Assembly (NCBI GenBank): GCA_029243145.1
Contig: JAQWSQ010000012.1
Span: 1 to 54,307, forward strand
Reading direction: 5' to 3'
DNA from: Planctomycetaceae bacterium
GTDB lineage: Bacteria; Planctomycetota; Planctomycetia; Planctomycetales; Planctomycetaceae
DNA: 54,307 bases
Below are positions 1-10,551 of the stretch, one piece after another. Each line of letters starts with the position of its first letter. The first letter of the stretch is position 1. The position numbers and the translations under genes were made by a program. Under the pieces are notes generated by a model. That model had not been told where the DNA came from. It saw only the letters and a program-made list of their open reading frames with translations, and made no database searches.

Positions 1-2
1 GG

Positions 3-40
3 CCCTCTCCTCCAAAGGAAGAGAGGGTGGCATGCAGGTA
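3..40. repeat. REP-like palindromic repeat, copy 1
   Basis: An 11-bp arm at 3-13 pairs with 17-27 with one mismatch, followed by a conserved tail. The 19 bases GAGAGGGTGGCATGCAGGT at 21-39 recur exactly at 19102-19120, in the same orientation and next to a similar hairpin. This supports a dispersed, non-coding palindromic element. Nothing suggests that it is translated. Confidence 0.6.
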
Positions 41-63
41 GGACTTTGCTGTTCTATCTTTTT

Positions 64-100
64 CCTTCTCCTCCTCAGGAGGAGAAGGTGCCCGAAGGGC
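64..100. repeat. Double-hairpin REP-like element
   Basis: A perfect 11-bp inverted repeat (CCTTCTCCTCC at 64-74 and GGAGGAGAAGG at 78-88, 3-nt loop) is followed at once by a short second hairpin, GCCC-GAA-GGGC at 90-100. Two adjacent hairpins with short loops are typical of REP or BIME-type elements. It lies just beyond the 3' end of the minus-strand rsmA gene and could also protect that mRNA end. There is no T-tract that would make it a terminator. Confidence 0.6.
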
Positions 101-134
101 GGATGAGGAGGCAAATTACATTTTGCGCCCCATC

Positions 135-1067
135 TCACTCAGCCTTTCGCGCTTCTTCTGCTGCTTTCACTTCACGTGCAAATCGATTACTCAATTCGAC
201 CAAGTGTTCGACAGTCAGTGCTTCCGCACGACTCTTCAAATCAAGCTCGGCTTCTCCCAATATTCTGTCCACTTCCCCTTTACCAAGTTGCTTGCGGTAC
301 ATCGTCACCAACACCGATCGCATCATTTTACGACGATGATGAAATAACCTCCGCACAAAGTCATGGAAGAATTCCCGATCCTCGATCAACGCCGCTTTTT
401 CAGGATTCGGAATCAACCGTACGATGGCTGAGTCCACTTTCGGTCGTGGCCAAAACACAGTCGGCTTCAACTTCTTCAAAATCTTGATGTCGGCCTGAGA
501 CTGCAACCAGACAGACAATGCTCCGTAATTGGTGCCGCCGCCATGTTTCGAGGCCATCCTCGCTGCTAACTCCCACTGAATCGTCGTCACCATGCGAGAC
601 CAAGGGAGATCGGTCGCGACCAGATTTGAGATGATTGGTGTGGCCACGTTATAGGGGAGGTTGGCGACCAGCTTCAGTGTGCTGCCGGGAATCAAATCCA
701 GTTTTTCACGGATGATCTCCAGCACTTCAGGAGCAAAATTGTTTTTGTTCTTTAGAGCATCGATATTCAACAATGTGACGTTATCAAATTCGCGAACCGC
801 GTACTCGGCCAAAGGAACAACATTCGTATCAATTTCGACAGAGACCACGTGCCCCGCCCGCTGAGCAAGAAACGCCGTCATTCCACCCGTGCCGGCACCA
901 ATTTCCAGCACCACATCGTCATCAGTCAGCTCGGCCGATTCGACGGCAAACTCAATCAGATTGATGTCGATGAGAAAGTTCTGACCATAATCTGAGCGCG
1001 GATGGACGCCCCGCTGTTCAAACAGCTCCATCAGATACGATCGCGTCTGACGGTCGGCATCTTTCAT
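135..1067 (-). CDS. rsmA: 16S rRNA dimethyladenosine transferase RsmA/KsgA
   Basis: This is the SAM-dependent enzyme that dimethylates two adjacent adenines in helix 45 of 16S rRNA during late small-subunit assembly. At 310 residues it is slightly longer than the usual 260-290. Visible features are an N-terminal QNFLID segment, the SAM-binding loop EIGAGTGGMT followed by the acidic residue of VEID, the catalytic-type NLPYNVATPII motif, and a basic C-terminal domain (RRLFHHRRKMMRS). The C-terminal tail is rich in Lys, Glu and Ala. The ATG at 1067 overlaps the stop of the upstream riboflavin synthase gene by 4 nt (ATGA), so the two are probably translationally coupled. The family assignment is secure. 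Confidence 0.96.
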   Translation of the reverse strand: MKDADRQTRSYLMELFEQRGVHPRSDYGQNFLIDINLIEFAVESAELTDDDVVLEIGAGTGGMTAFLAQRAGHVVSVEIDTNVVPLAEYAVREFDNVTLLNIDALKNKNNFAPEVLEIIREKLDLIPGSTLKLVANLPYNVATPIISNLVATDLPWSRMVTTIQWELAARMASKHGGGTNYGALSVWLQSQADIKILKKLKPTVFWPRPKVDSAIVRLIPNPEKAALIEDREFFHDFVRRLFHHRRKMMRSVLVTMYRKQLGKGEVDRILGEAELDLKSRAEALTVEHLVELSNRFAREVKAAEEARKAE

Positions 1068-1690
1068 GTCGTATGATTTCCTTGCGAGGTCAGTCCCAAG
1101 TCTGAGACCATTTTGTAAATGTATTTGCCGAGCATGTCGGCTTCAATGTTGACCGTATTACCAACGGCCCGCTCACCCAATGTCGTGACTTCGAGTGTAT
1201 GAGGAATCAAGGCCACGCTGAAACAATCCGACTCAACATCCACCAACGTCAAACTGATGCCGTCGATTGCGACGGATCCTTTAGGAATCATCAGCTTGGA
1301 AATTTCGGTAGGTACGGTGAACCACATCCGCACCCAACCTCCATCCTCGTCAATCTTTTTAACGGTTGCTGTCGTATCGATATGTCCTTGGACGAAGTGA
1401 CCGCCGAGTCGGGCGTCGGCTTTCAGTGACCGTTCCAGATTGACAATGCTGCCGACTTGAAGTTCGCCGAGATTTGTTTTGGCGAGTGTTTCGTCACCCG
1501 CCTGAAACTGCCAGGTCTCGTTAGTGAATTCAACAACCGTCAAGCAGCAGCCGTTGATGGCGACACTTTCGCCCAGCGTACACTCGCCTGCCATGCTGTC
1601 CGGCACATCAATCGCCAGACGCAGAGCGGCTTCGCCCTCAGGAATGAGAGCGGCAACGCGACCTGTGCCTTCCACGAGACCCGTAAACAT
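1064..1690 (-). CDS. ribE: Riboflavin synthase, alpha subunit
   Basis: Riboflavin synthase dismutates two 6,7-dimethyl-8-ribityllumazine molecules to give riboflavin. The 208-residue protein starts MFTGLVEGTG, matching the family N-terminus (usually MFTGIVE). It shows the expected internal duplication: barrel 1 has VAINGCCLTVV and barrel 2 has GHFVQGHID and VAIDGISLTLV. The frame stays open for 30 more codons upstream, but the ATG at 1690 is the start that matches the family, so I use it. Its last codon overlaps the rsmA start by 4 nt. No lumazine synthase or other riboflavin gene is next to it in this window. Confidence 0.95.
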   Translation of the reverse strand: MFTGLVEGTGRVAALIPEGEAALRLAIDVPDSMAGECTLGESVAINGCCLTVVEFTNETWQFQAGDETLAKTNLGELQVGSIVNLERSLKADARLGGHFVQGHIDTTATVKKIDEDGGWVRMWFTVPTEISKLMIPKGSVAIDGISLTLVDVESDCFSVALIPHTLEVTTLGERAVGNTVNIEADMLGKYIYKMVSDLGLTSQGNHTT

Positions 1691-3416
<1,726 letters not shown>

Positions 3417-3463
3417 ATTTGTAGGGTCAGATATGCGAACCGTATTTCGGCTCTAAATTCAAC

Positions 3464-3499
3464 AACCGACGTGGGAACGATTCCTGCGTCGGTTTTTTT
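3464..3499 (+). terminator. Rho-independent terminator of eno
   Basis: An 8-bp perfect stem (AACCGACG at 3464-3471, CGTCGGTT at 3487-3494) runs into a T-tract at 3493-3499. It starts 47 nt after the enolase stop codon. The stem, loop and T-run are all as expected for intrinsic termination on the plus strand. Confidence 0.9.
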
Positions 3500-3506
3500 G
3501 ATGGGG

Positions 3507-3671
3507 TTAATCAGAAAGCGGAATCACGGACTTATCGACAGGCTTGAATTTCCTTCCGATTCTTTCCACACCTGTTACATGGCCCCATCTTGGTGTTGTG
3601 ACTAACACTCCATATACTCGATATTGATCGACTACTTGTATTCCCAACATGCTGTCATATTCAATTCCCAA
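3507..3671 (-). CDS. Possible small protein downstream of HEPN partner
   Basis: Minus-strand frame of 54 codons from a TTG at 3671, open back to about 3709 without an ATG. The translation looks protein-like, with the segment VYGVLVTTPRWGHVTGVERI and a basic C-terminus. It lies just after the HEPN-partner gene on the same strand, so it may be a third operon member or the remnant of one. The ribosome-binding site is weak (GAAG). I do not recognise the family. It could also be a chance open frame. Confidence 0.35.
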   Translation of the reverse strand: MGIEYDSMLGIQVVDQYRVYGVLVTTPRWGHVTGVERIGRKFKPVDKSVIPLSD

Positions 3672-3703
3672 GATGGCTTCATTTTTTTGCTGATGTCTCT
3701 GGT

Positions 3704-4120
3704 TCAGAGAAGCTTTTCAGTTTCTAACGGTAATTTTTGTTCAATATTCTGATAGATAAAGCAAGCATCAATCGGAACGCCTGCAATTGACGAAGCATTG
3801 TAGTAGGTCGCCATTGCTCCCACAAATCGAGATTTCACTTCCAGTACACGTTTCGCAAGTTCTTTTTCTGAATCGAGCAGTTTCACCCTGAATGGATCTA
3901 GCCAAATACTTTGATTTGGTTTCACTAATTCAAGTACTTTGCGATAGGCCTCGCTCATATTTTCATTCGTAATTTCAGACGAAACGATATAGAGATACCA
4001 ATCTTCGATGTCGGTTTCTTTGAGCCAGAAGGCGGCATCAACTGGAAAGTCTTTGGAAAAATTGCGCAGGAATTCTACGCCCGCCTCTTTCTGTTCAATT
4101 ACCAGTATTTCTGTATCCAC
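3704..4120 (-). CDS. Uncharacterised partner of HEPN-domain protein
   Basis: A 138-residue soluble protein with no signal peptide or membrane segment. The start is a GTG at 4120 preceded by TGGAG at about 7 nt. It overlaps the end of the upstream HEPN reading frame by 22 bp, so the pair is translated as one unit. The sequence begins MDTEILVIEQ and contains DAAFWLKETDIEDWYLYIVS, then a Trp-Leu-Asp-Pro-Phe segment and a C-terminal helix-rich part. From memory, short proteins of this kind often accompany HEPN genes of the GYALECALKS type, but I know of no assigned function. It is not an obvious MNT nucleotidyltransferase: no GS-x(n)-DxD motif is visible. It could be an antitoxin-like partner; that is inference. 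Confidence 0.7.
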   Translation of the reverse strand: MDTEILVIEQKEAGVEFLRNFSKDFPVDAAFWLKETDIEDWYLYIVSSEITNENMSEAYRKVLELVKPNQSIWLDPFRVKLLDSEKELAKRVLEVKSRFVGAMATYYNASSIAGVPIDACFIYQNIEQKLPLETEKLL

Positions 4121-4517
4121 GGTAGAACTCCATCTGTTTGCTCGGTTAAGGCATCATACAACTTCTTAGCTTCTGCTTCTGTCCACGAATTATAGCGCGC
4201 GACTTCCGACCAGTCTTTAGCAATTAGCCAGTTGGCTCCGAAGTTTGGTTTCGTGGCGACATCCTGATCCCTCACTGGTTTTAATCCAGCTTGTTTGAAT
4301 AGATCTTCAACATTGTGCGTCCAACAATTCGCGGCAAACTTCTTGTCTTCGAATATGATACCTGTTTGGGCCACGCGCGCCAAAAACATGATTTCAAGGC
4401 ACACTCAAGTGCATACCCTGCAATGTAATAGGCACCAGACCAACAATTGGATTGCAAGAGAGCATCTGCATCCTGAATTCTTTGTTTTGACAGTTTTTGC
4501 AGTTCTGTTCGATTCAA
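4099..4517 (-). pseudogene. HEPN-domain protein, disrupted by a frameshift
   Basis: Two overlapping minus-strand frames together give one HEPN-domain protein of about 139 residues. The first (TTG at 4517, GGGAG ribosome-binding site) gives MNRTELQKLSKQRIQDADALL and the HEPN core GAYYIAGYALECALKS. The second continues with FLARVAQTG, WTHNVEDLFKQAGLKP, KDWSEVARYNSW and the ending VLPWIQKYW, which are the expected later parts of this family. The switch is at the A-run 4382-4386 (TTTTT on the coding strand); one more T would restore the frame. HEPN proteins are often RNases or toxin-like components. The run is too short to form a standard -1 slippery heptamer, so mutation or a sequencing error is likelier than programmed frameshifting. 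Confidence 0.8.
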
Positions 4518-4694
4518 GAACCCGCTCCCTCACTCATAACATTATTGTAATTTGAACAAAGTGAAATAGTATACATATGATATCTCGTAAGCAAGAAAAT
4601 ATCTAGCGAATCCGATTATTAGACGAACTTTAACCTAGCCCAAACATGCACTTCGATTAAAACTACTCCCCCCACTTCCTCCGAAATTTGCGCC

Positions 4695-5222
4695 ATGCCT
4701 CCTCTCTCAAAACTTGTCCTTCTGTTGGCGGTTATCAGCGTGGCGGGTTGTGATCTCTCTGCCGATCTCAATCCTAAAACCGAGCCGACCCAGATTTATA
4801 TGAGTGAGTTCCAAGGGCTCGATTATCGCGCACGTCCCGAATTGCAGCGTCTGCGGGAGTCGCTTAAATCGATCAAAAATTCGGGCGATCTGGACGGCAT
4901 GGGACAGGCAATGATCGGCTTGGGTCAAAAACATCACTCGCTCGGAGAGCAAGTGATGCGGCTGAGAGTCAACAATGTGGATGTTGACGTCGTCACCTAT
5001 GTCAAAAAATTCGCGTCTCGCTATCGGGAAATCGGTGATCTGCACGCCAAAGCGGGTCAAGCGGCCATTGATCGTGATGAGGCGACGATGAACGATCTCA
5101 AACCCCAACTCGCCCAGATGCAAACTTGGCTGAATGAATTACAGAGCGAACGAGAGAAACTGTTTGAAACTCTCTCCACACGTTACGGCGGTAAAGAATT
5201 CAACACAGTCGACTATCACTGA
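4695..5222 (+). CDS. Small secreted lipoprotein, helical
   Basis: A 175-residue protein with a lipoprotein signal: LLLAVISVAGC places the acylated cysteine at position 19. The mature part is charged and mostly helical (REKLFETLSTRYGG near the end, LKPQLAQMQTWLNELQSER before it), suggesting a coiled coil and envelope location. I do not recognise a named family. It is monocistronic between the HEPN patch and the convergent kinase gene, and a small stem-loop follows its stop. Codon use looks native, unlike the AT-richer patch upstream. Confidence 0.8.
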   Translation: MPPLSKLVLLLAVISVAGCDLSADLNPKTEPTQIYMSEFQGLDYRARPELQRLRESLKSIKNSGDLDGMGQAMIGLGQKHHSLGEQVMRLRVNNVDVDVVTYVKKFASRYREIGDLHAKAGQAAIDRDEATMNDLKPQLAQMQTWLNELQSEREKLFETLSTRYGGKEFNTVDYH

Positions 5223-5226
5223 GGCT

Positions 5227-5252
5227 ACAACAAGGCAATCACTTGTTGTTTA
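5227..5252 (+). terminator. Weak stem-loop terminator after lipoprotein gene
   Basis: An 8-bp perfect stem (ACAACAAG at 5227-5234, CTTGTTGT at 5242-5249) begins 4 nt after the lipoprotein stop codon. Only a short T-run follows, so it is a weak intrinsic terminator at best. The end of the element overlaps a 22-nt dispersed repeat that recurs at 29840-29861. Confidence 0.5.
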
Positions 5253-5321
5253 TCTGCGACATCAGCGTGAGACGTTCGCACTGCCGGATAACTCGCACAA
5301 ATCACATCAAAAGAAAATCGC

Positions 5322-6818
5322 TTACGGCGTCGGCGAGGACTTGGCGAGCATTTTTGAGTTCTTCTCTTCGAACTGTACGAGAAACATTGTCATGGCTTCG
5401 GGCAGCTTGGCACGATTGATTTGAGAAATCAGCAAATGCGATTCTTCGTAACGATCATCGAGATTGGCAAGAATTGCTTTTCCCGCATCGGCGACAGCCA
5501 GCGCATAAGTATCACTTTGGCGGATGGAAAACTCGTTGATCAGTTTTTCCGCTTCGACGAGACGATTCACCCGAATCAAATTGATGAGAACCTGCACTCG
5601 TGCTTTGTCGCTATATTCCGGGTCATTGGGAAAATTCGTCACGACGGCTTGCCAGGCATCCAGCGTGTTGATCTGTAACGCTTTCAGGTATTGCTGAGCG
5701 GCGGTCTCTTCGGCAGTCGTTTCGATTCGATCAACGGGAGCTTCAGCCGCAAAGGGATCGGGAGTTCTCTTTACCCAACCAACCCCTGCCGAGATCAGCA
5801 AAACAGGGATCACGCCGGCAAACAACAATCCAATTTTTTTTCCCAGATCAGGCGGAACAAGCATGGCCTGTGATTGAGAGTTCGACAGCGTGAATTCACC
5901 AAGTTTCAAATCAGGCGAGTCGGGATCATCCTGGATTAACTTGGAAATTTTGCGAATCTCTTTGAGGACTTCACCCGCATCGTTGGGTCGATCGTCTATT
6001 TTTTTCGCCATTAACTGGTTGACGATTTCAATCAACCGAACGGGAAGATCACTGCGAATCGCCGCCAACGGTTCAGGCTCTTCGTTCAGATGTTTGACGG
6101 CAATCGCCATGGGAGACTCACCATCAAACGGTGGTCGCCCGGCTAACATGTGATAACAGGTGACACCAAATGAATAGAGGTCGCTACGTTGATCGACTTT
6201 CTTGCCATGAATTTGTTCGGGGCTCATATAGAGCGGCGTCCCCATGGTCATCCCCACCTGCGTCAGGTTCACACCTTCATTATTGGTCGAGAGTTGAGCG
6301 AGACCAAAATCGGCGACCTTCACTTCCCCTTTGCGGGTCAGCATGATGTTTTCGGGTTTGATGTCACGGTGGACAATGCCGGCTTCCGCGGCGACCTGTA
6401 GCGCGGCAGCCGTTTGTCTCATGATATGCAAAGCCAATTTCAGATCGGGTGGTCCTTTCTTCAGGACGAACTCTTTCAGGTTTGGACCTTCTACATATTC
6501 CTGTGCAATGTAATGAATCCCTTCCTCATTCCCCACCACATAAACCTGAACGATGTTGGGGTGCGTGAGGCCTCCTGCCGCCTTTGCTTCCTGCTCGAAA
6601 CGTTTAATCAAAATTTGATTTTTTTCATCAAGTAAATCCGCGCGCAAAACCTTAATGGCGACCTGGCGTTTGATCGAACTTTGCTCGGCCAGGTAAACCT
6701 CGGCCATGCCACCTTTGCCCAATCGTCGCAAGATACGAAACTCTCCCAGCGTCTGATCCTGAAGATCTTCTGCCGACAAATTTTTCTTGGAGGATTCACT
6801 GGAGGGAGATTCAGCCAT
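5322..6818 (-). CDS. Membrane-anchored PknB-type Ser/Thr protein kinase
   Basis: A 498-residue Hanks-type kinase. The catalytic domain covers roughly residues 25-290: Gly-rich loop GKGGMAEVY (34-42), Lys56 in VAIKVLRA, the HRDIKPEN loop (150-157, catalytic Asp152), DFGLA (170-174) and the activation segment ending [10 protein letters not shown]. All catalytic residues are present. A single membrane segment follows at about 329-349 ([19 protein letters not shown]), then an extracytoplasmic helical region of about 145 residues resembling TPR-like repeats. This layout fits a sensor kinase that phosphorylates cytoplasmic proteins in response to envelope signals; the signal is unknown. The gene stands alone. 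Confidence 0.95.
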   Translation of the reverse strand: MAESPSSESSKKNLSAEDLQDQTLGEFRILRRLGKGGMAEVYLAEQSSIKRQVAIKVLRADLLDEKNQILIKRFEQEAKAAGGLTHPNIVQVYVVGNEEGIHYIAQEYVEGPNLKEFVLKKGPPDLKLALHIMRQTAAALQVAAEAGIVHRDIKPENIMLTRKGEVKVADFGLAQLSTNNEGVNLTQVGMTMGTPLYMSPEQIHGKKVDQRSDLYSFGVTCYHMLAGRPPFDGESPMAIAVKHLNEEPEPLAAIRSDLPVRLIEIVNQLMAKKIDDRPNDAGEVLKEIRKISKLIQDDPDSPDLKLGEFTLSNSQSQAMLVPPDLGKKIGLLFAGVIPVLLISAGVGWVKRTPDPFAAEAPVDRIETTAEETAAQQYLKALQINTLDAWQAVVTNFPNDPEYSDKARVQVLINLIRVNRLVEAEKLINEFSIRQSDTYALAVADAGKAILANLDDRYEESHLLISQINRAKLPEAMTMFLVQFEEKNSKMLAKSSPTP

Positions 6819-7054
6819 GCAATCGAGATTCAGTTTGAATTAAGGCAAAGGATCAAAACTCTAAAATACGTCGTAGGACTCATGATACTCAAGCAGGATT
6901 CAGGAAGAAATGGGGCAAATCGAACTGAAGATCGTTACAAACGGTCCCATCAGGACTCGATTCGGGAGAATCGAGGGTGAATTTCTTGCAGCGTGTCTCT
7001 TCTCGCGTCATGCTGAATGACCCGTTTGACGCCCAATCCAGAGGATATTGACCC

Positions 7055-8158
7055 ATGACACGCTTTGTTGTTTACCTGCTCGCCTTCTGTCTCGTTTCAA
7101 GTTTTTCGATCTTTGCACAAGATCAGAAAATCGATCCGAAAACCTACGTCTTCACCGACCTCAAAGATGTCGACGAAGATTATGCCTATCAGGGAGAATA
7201 CGTCGGATCGATTGACGGTGAGAAAACTGGTTTGCAGGTCATCACCAAAGGGGGAGGCAACTTTGAAGGACTGTTGCTATTGGGTGGCCTTCCGGGAGCA
7301 GGTTGGAACGGCGAATCACAATGGCGAATGAGCGGGAAGCGGGCGGATGACAATTTGACATTCAGCCGTGATAGCTATCGTGACGTCGATGCGACAAAAG
7401 AAAAAATCGCCATCACCTATCACGTCGATAGCAAGTCGGTTCAAGTCAAATCAGCGGACGGCAAATCATTGGGGAGTCTGAAAAAAGTTCAGCGGAAGAG
7501 CCCGACTTTGGGACACCCCGCACCGTGGGGAGCGGTCAGCCTTTTTGATGGCGACGACCTGTATCAATTCAAAGCAGGTCGTATCTCTGAAAATGGATTG
7601 CTGGAACAGGGAAGCTCATTGCGAGATGTCTATCTGAAAGATGTCTACGACGACTTCATTTTACACTTTGAATTTCGCTTACCTTATAAACCTTATGGAG
7701 TCGGACAAGATCGCGGGAATAGCGGCTGTTACATTCAACAGCGTTATGAGGTTCAGATTCTGGACACGTTCGGACTCGATCTCGAATTCAACCATTGCGG
7801 CGCGCTGTACCGTTACAAAGCTCCCGATCTCAATATGAGTCTCCCACCGCTTCAGTGGCAGACTTATGACATCGAATTCAAATCGGCCCGTTTCAACGGC
7901 AAAGGTGAGAAGATCAAAAATGCCATGATCACCGTTTGGCAGAATGGTGTGAAAATTCACGACAACTTTGAACTCGAACGAAAAACGGGGGCCGGCAAAC
8001 AAGAAGGTCTCGAAGAATTTGTGACCAAAATTCAGGATCACGGCAATCCGGTCCGCTTCCGAAATATGTGGATCATCGACCTGAACCGTCCGGTTCCCTC
8101 ACCAGCAGCACACCCCGGTTTTGAACTCTGGTCTCCCGAACATGTCGTCGGGAAATGA
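7055..8158 (+). CDS. Secreted DUF1080-family protein
   Basis: A 367-residue protein with a clear Sec signal peptide (VVYLLAFCLVSSFSIFAQ, cleavage about residue 21). The C-terminal half, from about 165, is a DUF1080 (3-keto-disaccharide hydrolase / laminin-G-like) domain: LFDGDDLYQFKAGR, DVYDDFILHFEFRLPY, then GNSGCYIQQRYEVQILDTFG and the closing FRNMWIIDLN. The N-terminal region, about 30-160, is a separate beta-rich domain (GEYVGSIDGEKTGLQV). DUF1080 proteins are greatly expanded in planctomycetes and are linked to carbohydrate degradation; the substrate here is unknown. The stop lies 16 nt from the end of the convergent TlpA-like gene. Confidence 0.9.
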   Translation: MTRFVVYLLAFCLVSSFSIFAQDQKIDPKTYVFTDLKDVDEDYAYQGEYVGSIDGEKTGLQVITKGGGNFEGLLLLGGLPGAGWNGESQWRMSGKRADDNLTFSRDSYRDVDATKEKIAITYHVDSKSVQVKSADGKSLGSLKKVQRKSPTLGHPAPWGAVSLFDGDDLYQFKAGRISENGLLEQGSSLRDVYLKDVYDDFILHFEFRLPYKPYGVGQDRGNSGCYIQQRYEVQILDTFGLDLEFNHCGALYRYKAPDLNMSLPPLQWQTYDIEFKSARFNGKGEKIKNAMITVWQNGVKIHDNFELERKTGAGKQEGLEEFVTKIQDHGNPVRFRNMWIIDLNRPVPSPAAHPGFELWSPEHVVGK

Positions 8159-8173
8159 GCGATTGAGGTTTGA

Positions 8174-9760
8174 TTATTCAGGAGATTCGTCGGCTGTGAT
8201 GTTCGGACGAGTCTCTTTTTCACTGGTCGAATCGGCCGTCGAATTGTCTTTATCGGTTGCCGTTGTGAGTGCGTTTTTCGAATCCGCACTCACCTCTTCT
8301 TCTGCCAGTAACTCTTCGATTTTACGCTCGATTTCGCGTGCGATGGTTGGTCCAGTTCCAATGCGGACCATGTGAATCTTCCCATCACGACCGATCAGAA
8401 CGATTTGCGGCAAACTGACAACGTGATACTTTTGTTGGAATTCACTCTGTGGCCCTGTGATTGCGAGTGGATAATTTAATGCTTTTTGACGCGCATATTT
8501 TTTCAGAACCTCCAACTCTTCTTTCTGTGGAACATCGCGGTCGAGTTCTTTGGCGATCTGATCTCGCTGGTCATCCCAGGCGTAATTATAAAAACGGGTG
8601 ACGCCCACAACGACTAACCCCTCCTCTTGGTATTGCTCATACCAGCGTGATAAATGCGGAAACGATTCCAGACAGGGAATGCACCAAACCGACCAGAAGT
8701 CGAGGAGTACAACTTTGCCGGCAAAGGCTGATTCTGTGAGAGGTTCGCTATTGATCCAAGAGATTGCTTGCGGAGGCGTCCAATCAGTCTCCAGTAATTT
8801 GGCGTGACGTTGGCCGTCAATGACCAACTGCTGCAAATAGGGGAGCGAGCGTTTGGCAATCATCACTTTTTGCGTAATAACACGTTCTTCACTTTCGATG
8901 CTGTTGATAAAGTCTCGTGATTTTTTCAGAAGCTCAGACGCCCGATCAGGGTGTGATCGTGAGAGGGCATTGATGGCGGTCAGGTGGGCATCAAGATAGG
9001 CGGCCAAGATTTCGGGATGATCCTGAAATTCTTTGGCTTTTAATTCCAAAAAGACGAGTTGGCGATGTCGGGCATCGTCGAGATCATCGGCGCCTGTGAC
9101 GTCTCTCAAAGTCACTCGCGATTGCAGTGCATTGGCCAGTCGTAAAACGAAGTCTGCCGAATCAGATTGTTTTTCGTATTCTTCTTTTGCCTGTTGCAAT
9201 TCTTCCATCAAATATCGGTCAGCATCGTCGTATTTTTTCAATCCAATCAGAAAGTTGATCATTCGCAAGCGAACGTCATGAACCGCGCCAATCAGTCGCG
9301 TATCGGTTTCATCATCGCCAGATGCAGTACGATTCTTGAGCATCGTGAGAATCGTCTCGAACCGTTGCTCAACTTGATGACTTTGTTTGGCCACCAAGCC
9401 ATAACCCGACATCGCGTCGAGAGCATTGGCCATCTGTTGATAAAGCTCTGGGCGTTTGGCGGTCGCGGACAGATAAAATTTGACCAATTGTTCCATATGT
9501 CTAAACGCGGCGGCATGATCGTCCATCCGACGATAAGCGTAGGCGAAATTCATATGCAGCGCGTGGATGCGAGCAGAGTCGGGAAACTCGACCAGTTGTT
9601 TTTCGAGTGCTTCTTCAGCCGCATCGAGTTCACTTTGTTGCAGATGTTTCTGTACATCACGAATCGCGGTCCGTTCCTCGGGAGAGACCTCTAGCGCCTC
9701 TGCTCCCATCACCGAGACAGGTAGCAGCAGAATTCCAATAATGATCAACAGTTGTCGCAT
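8174..9760 (-). CDS. Secreted TlpA-like thioredoxin-domain protein with helical-repeat N-terminus
   Basis: A 528-residue exported protein. The ATG at 9760 has AGGAG/GAGG sequences just upstream and opens a signal peptide (LLIIIGILLLPVSVMGAEA), so I prefer it to the longer frame reaching 9853. Residues of about 30-310 form a helical, TPR-like region. A thioredoxin-like domain follows with the redox motif WCIPC in VLLDFWSVWCIPCLESFPHL, and the cis-Pro segment VVSLPQIVLIGRDG. The tail is Ser/Glu/Asp-rich and probably disordered. Such planctomycete proteins are presumed periplasmic thiol-disulfide oxidoreductases; the partner is unknown. Confidence 0.9.
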   Translation of the reverse strand: MRQLLIIIGILLLPVSVMGAEALEVSPEERTAIRDVQKHLQQSELDAAEEALEKQLVEFPDSARIHALHMNFAYAYRRMDDHAAAFRHMEQLVKFYLSATAKRPELYQQMANALDAMSGYGLVAKQSHQVEQRFETILTMLKNRTASGDDETDTRLIGAVHDVRLRMINFLIGLKKYDDADRYLMEELQQAKEEYEKQSDSADFVLRLANALQSRVTLRDVTGADDLDDARHRQLVFLELKAKEFQDHPEILAAYLDAHLTAINALSRSHPDRASELLKKSRDFINSIESEERVITQKVMIAKRSLPYLQQLVIDGQRHAKLLETDWTPPQAISWINSEPLTESAFAGKVVLLDFWSVWCIPCLESFPHLSRWYEQYQEEGLVVVGVTRFYNYAWDDQRDQIAKELDRDVPQKEELEVLKKYARQKALNYPLAITGPQSEFQQKYHVVSLPQIVLIGRDGKIHMVRIGTGPTIAREIERKIEELLAEEEVSADSKNALTTATDKDNSTADSTSEKETRPNITADESPE

Positions 9761-9854
9761 TCCTCGAGGCTCCTTTTGAGCCGCGTAGTGTAGTACGAAT
9801 AGTGAGTTTCTGGCGACTCCGATTTCCTGTGGAACGAGTGGAAAATTGCCCACT

Positions 9855-10346
9855 TCAGGAAAACTGTGGGATCACCCAATGCCAGAGAACAAGAAGAGAC
9901 ACACAAGCGTACACTCCTGCCATGATATCATCGGCCATGACCCCCCATCCCTCGGGAAGTCGTTCCAGTTTTCGAATGGGCCAAGGCTTTGCGATGTCGA
10001 AAATGCGAAACAGCACAAATCCCAGAACTCCCGAAACAAAGTTGACAGGAAGACAGGCAAAGACCACAAAAAACGCCACAACCTCGTCAAAAACAACCGA
10101 TCCAGGATCTTTGCGACCCAAGACACGCGAACCCACGTCGCAAATGGGAACTCCCACCAAAAAAAGCAGCACACCGATAACAGCCTGAAATCCATAAGCC
10201 TGTAAACCCGGCTCGGGGAGCATGGTTTGAATGGCCCAAATTAAAGGGGGACCAAGCAGGCTGCCAAAAGTTCCCGGTGCCACGGGAACCAATCCCAGAC
10301 CGAGTCCTATCGATAACCAATAACCGAACCGCTGGAGCAGGCTCAA
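9855..10346 (-). CDS. pgpA: Phosphatidylglycerophosphatase A
   Basis: PgpA dephosphorylates phosphatidylglycerophosphate in the inner membrane, giving phosphatidylglycerol. The protein has 163 residues, standard for the family. Diagnostic features are the N-terminal GLGLVPVAPGTFGSLLG segment, VGVPICDVGSRVLGRKDPG with catalytic acidic residues, FVVFDEVVAF-like VVFDEVVAFFVV, and the C-terminal MADDIMAGVYA. Four hydrophobic segments are visible. The gene precedes the TlpA-like gene on the same strand by about 95 bp and is divergent from the sulfite reductase gene. Confidence 0.93.
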   Translation of the reverse strand: MSLLQRFGYWLSIGLGLGLVPVAPGTFGSLLGPPLIWAIQTMLPEPGLQAYGFQAVIGVLLFLVGVPICDVGSRVLGRKDPGSVVFDEVVAFFVVFACLPVNFVSGVLGFVLFRIFDIAKPWPIRKLERLPEGWGVMADDIMAGVYACVSLLVLWHWVIPQFS

Positions 10347-10475
10347 AGATTTCGGGCTTTTCTCGGAAATGGGACCGGCCTATCATTCGCGTCTGTTTGC
10401 GGGAGGAGGGCCGATGTCGGTTGCCTCTCAGCCGCAGATGTTGACAATAGAACTCAGCGTACAACACTCGTGTCA

Positions 10476-10504
10476 TTGACAACAGAGTTCAACACGATTC
10501 TTAC
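10476..10504 (+). promoter_or_regulatory. Candidate sigma-70-like promoter for sulfite reductase
   Basis: TTGACA at 10476-10481, a 17-bp spacer, then TCTTAC at 10499-10504. The -35 is perfect and the -10 is weak. A second TTGACA lies at 10441-10446 without a good -10 partner. The start codon is about 48 bp downstream. This is a pattern match only. Confidence 0.35.
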
Positions 10505-10551
10505 ACTGAGAATCATAATAGAGATACCCCCTTCGCCCGACGGGAGCCCCG

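Noticed and set aside
3704..4120. MNT nucleotidyltransferase partner of HEPN
   Set aside because: No GS-x(n)-DxD nucleotidyltransferase motif is visible.
4382..4386. Programmed -1 frameshift in the HEPN gene
   Set aside because: The run is only five bases, is not a canonical slippery heptamer, and no stimulatory hairpin directly downstream was seen.
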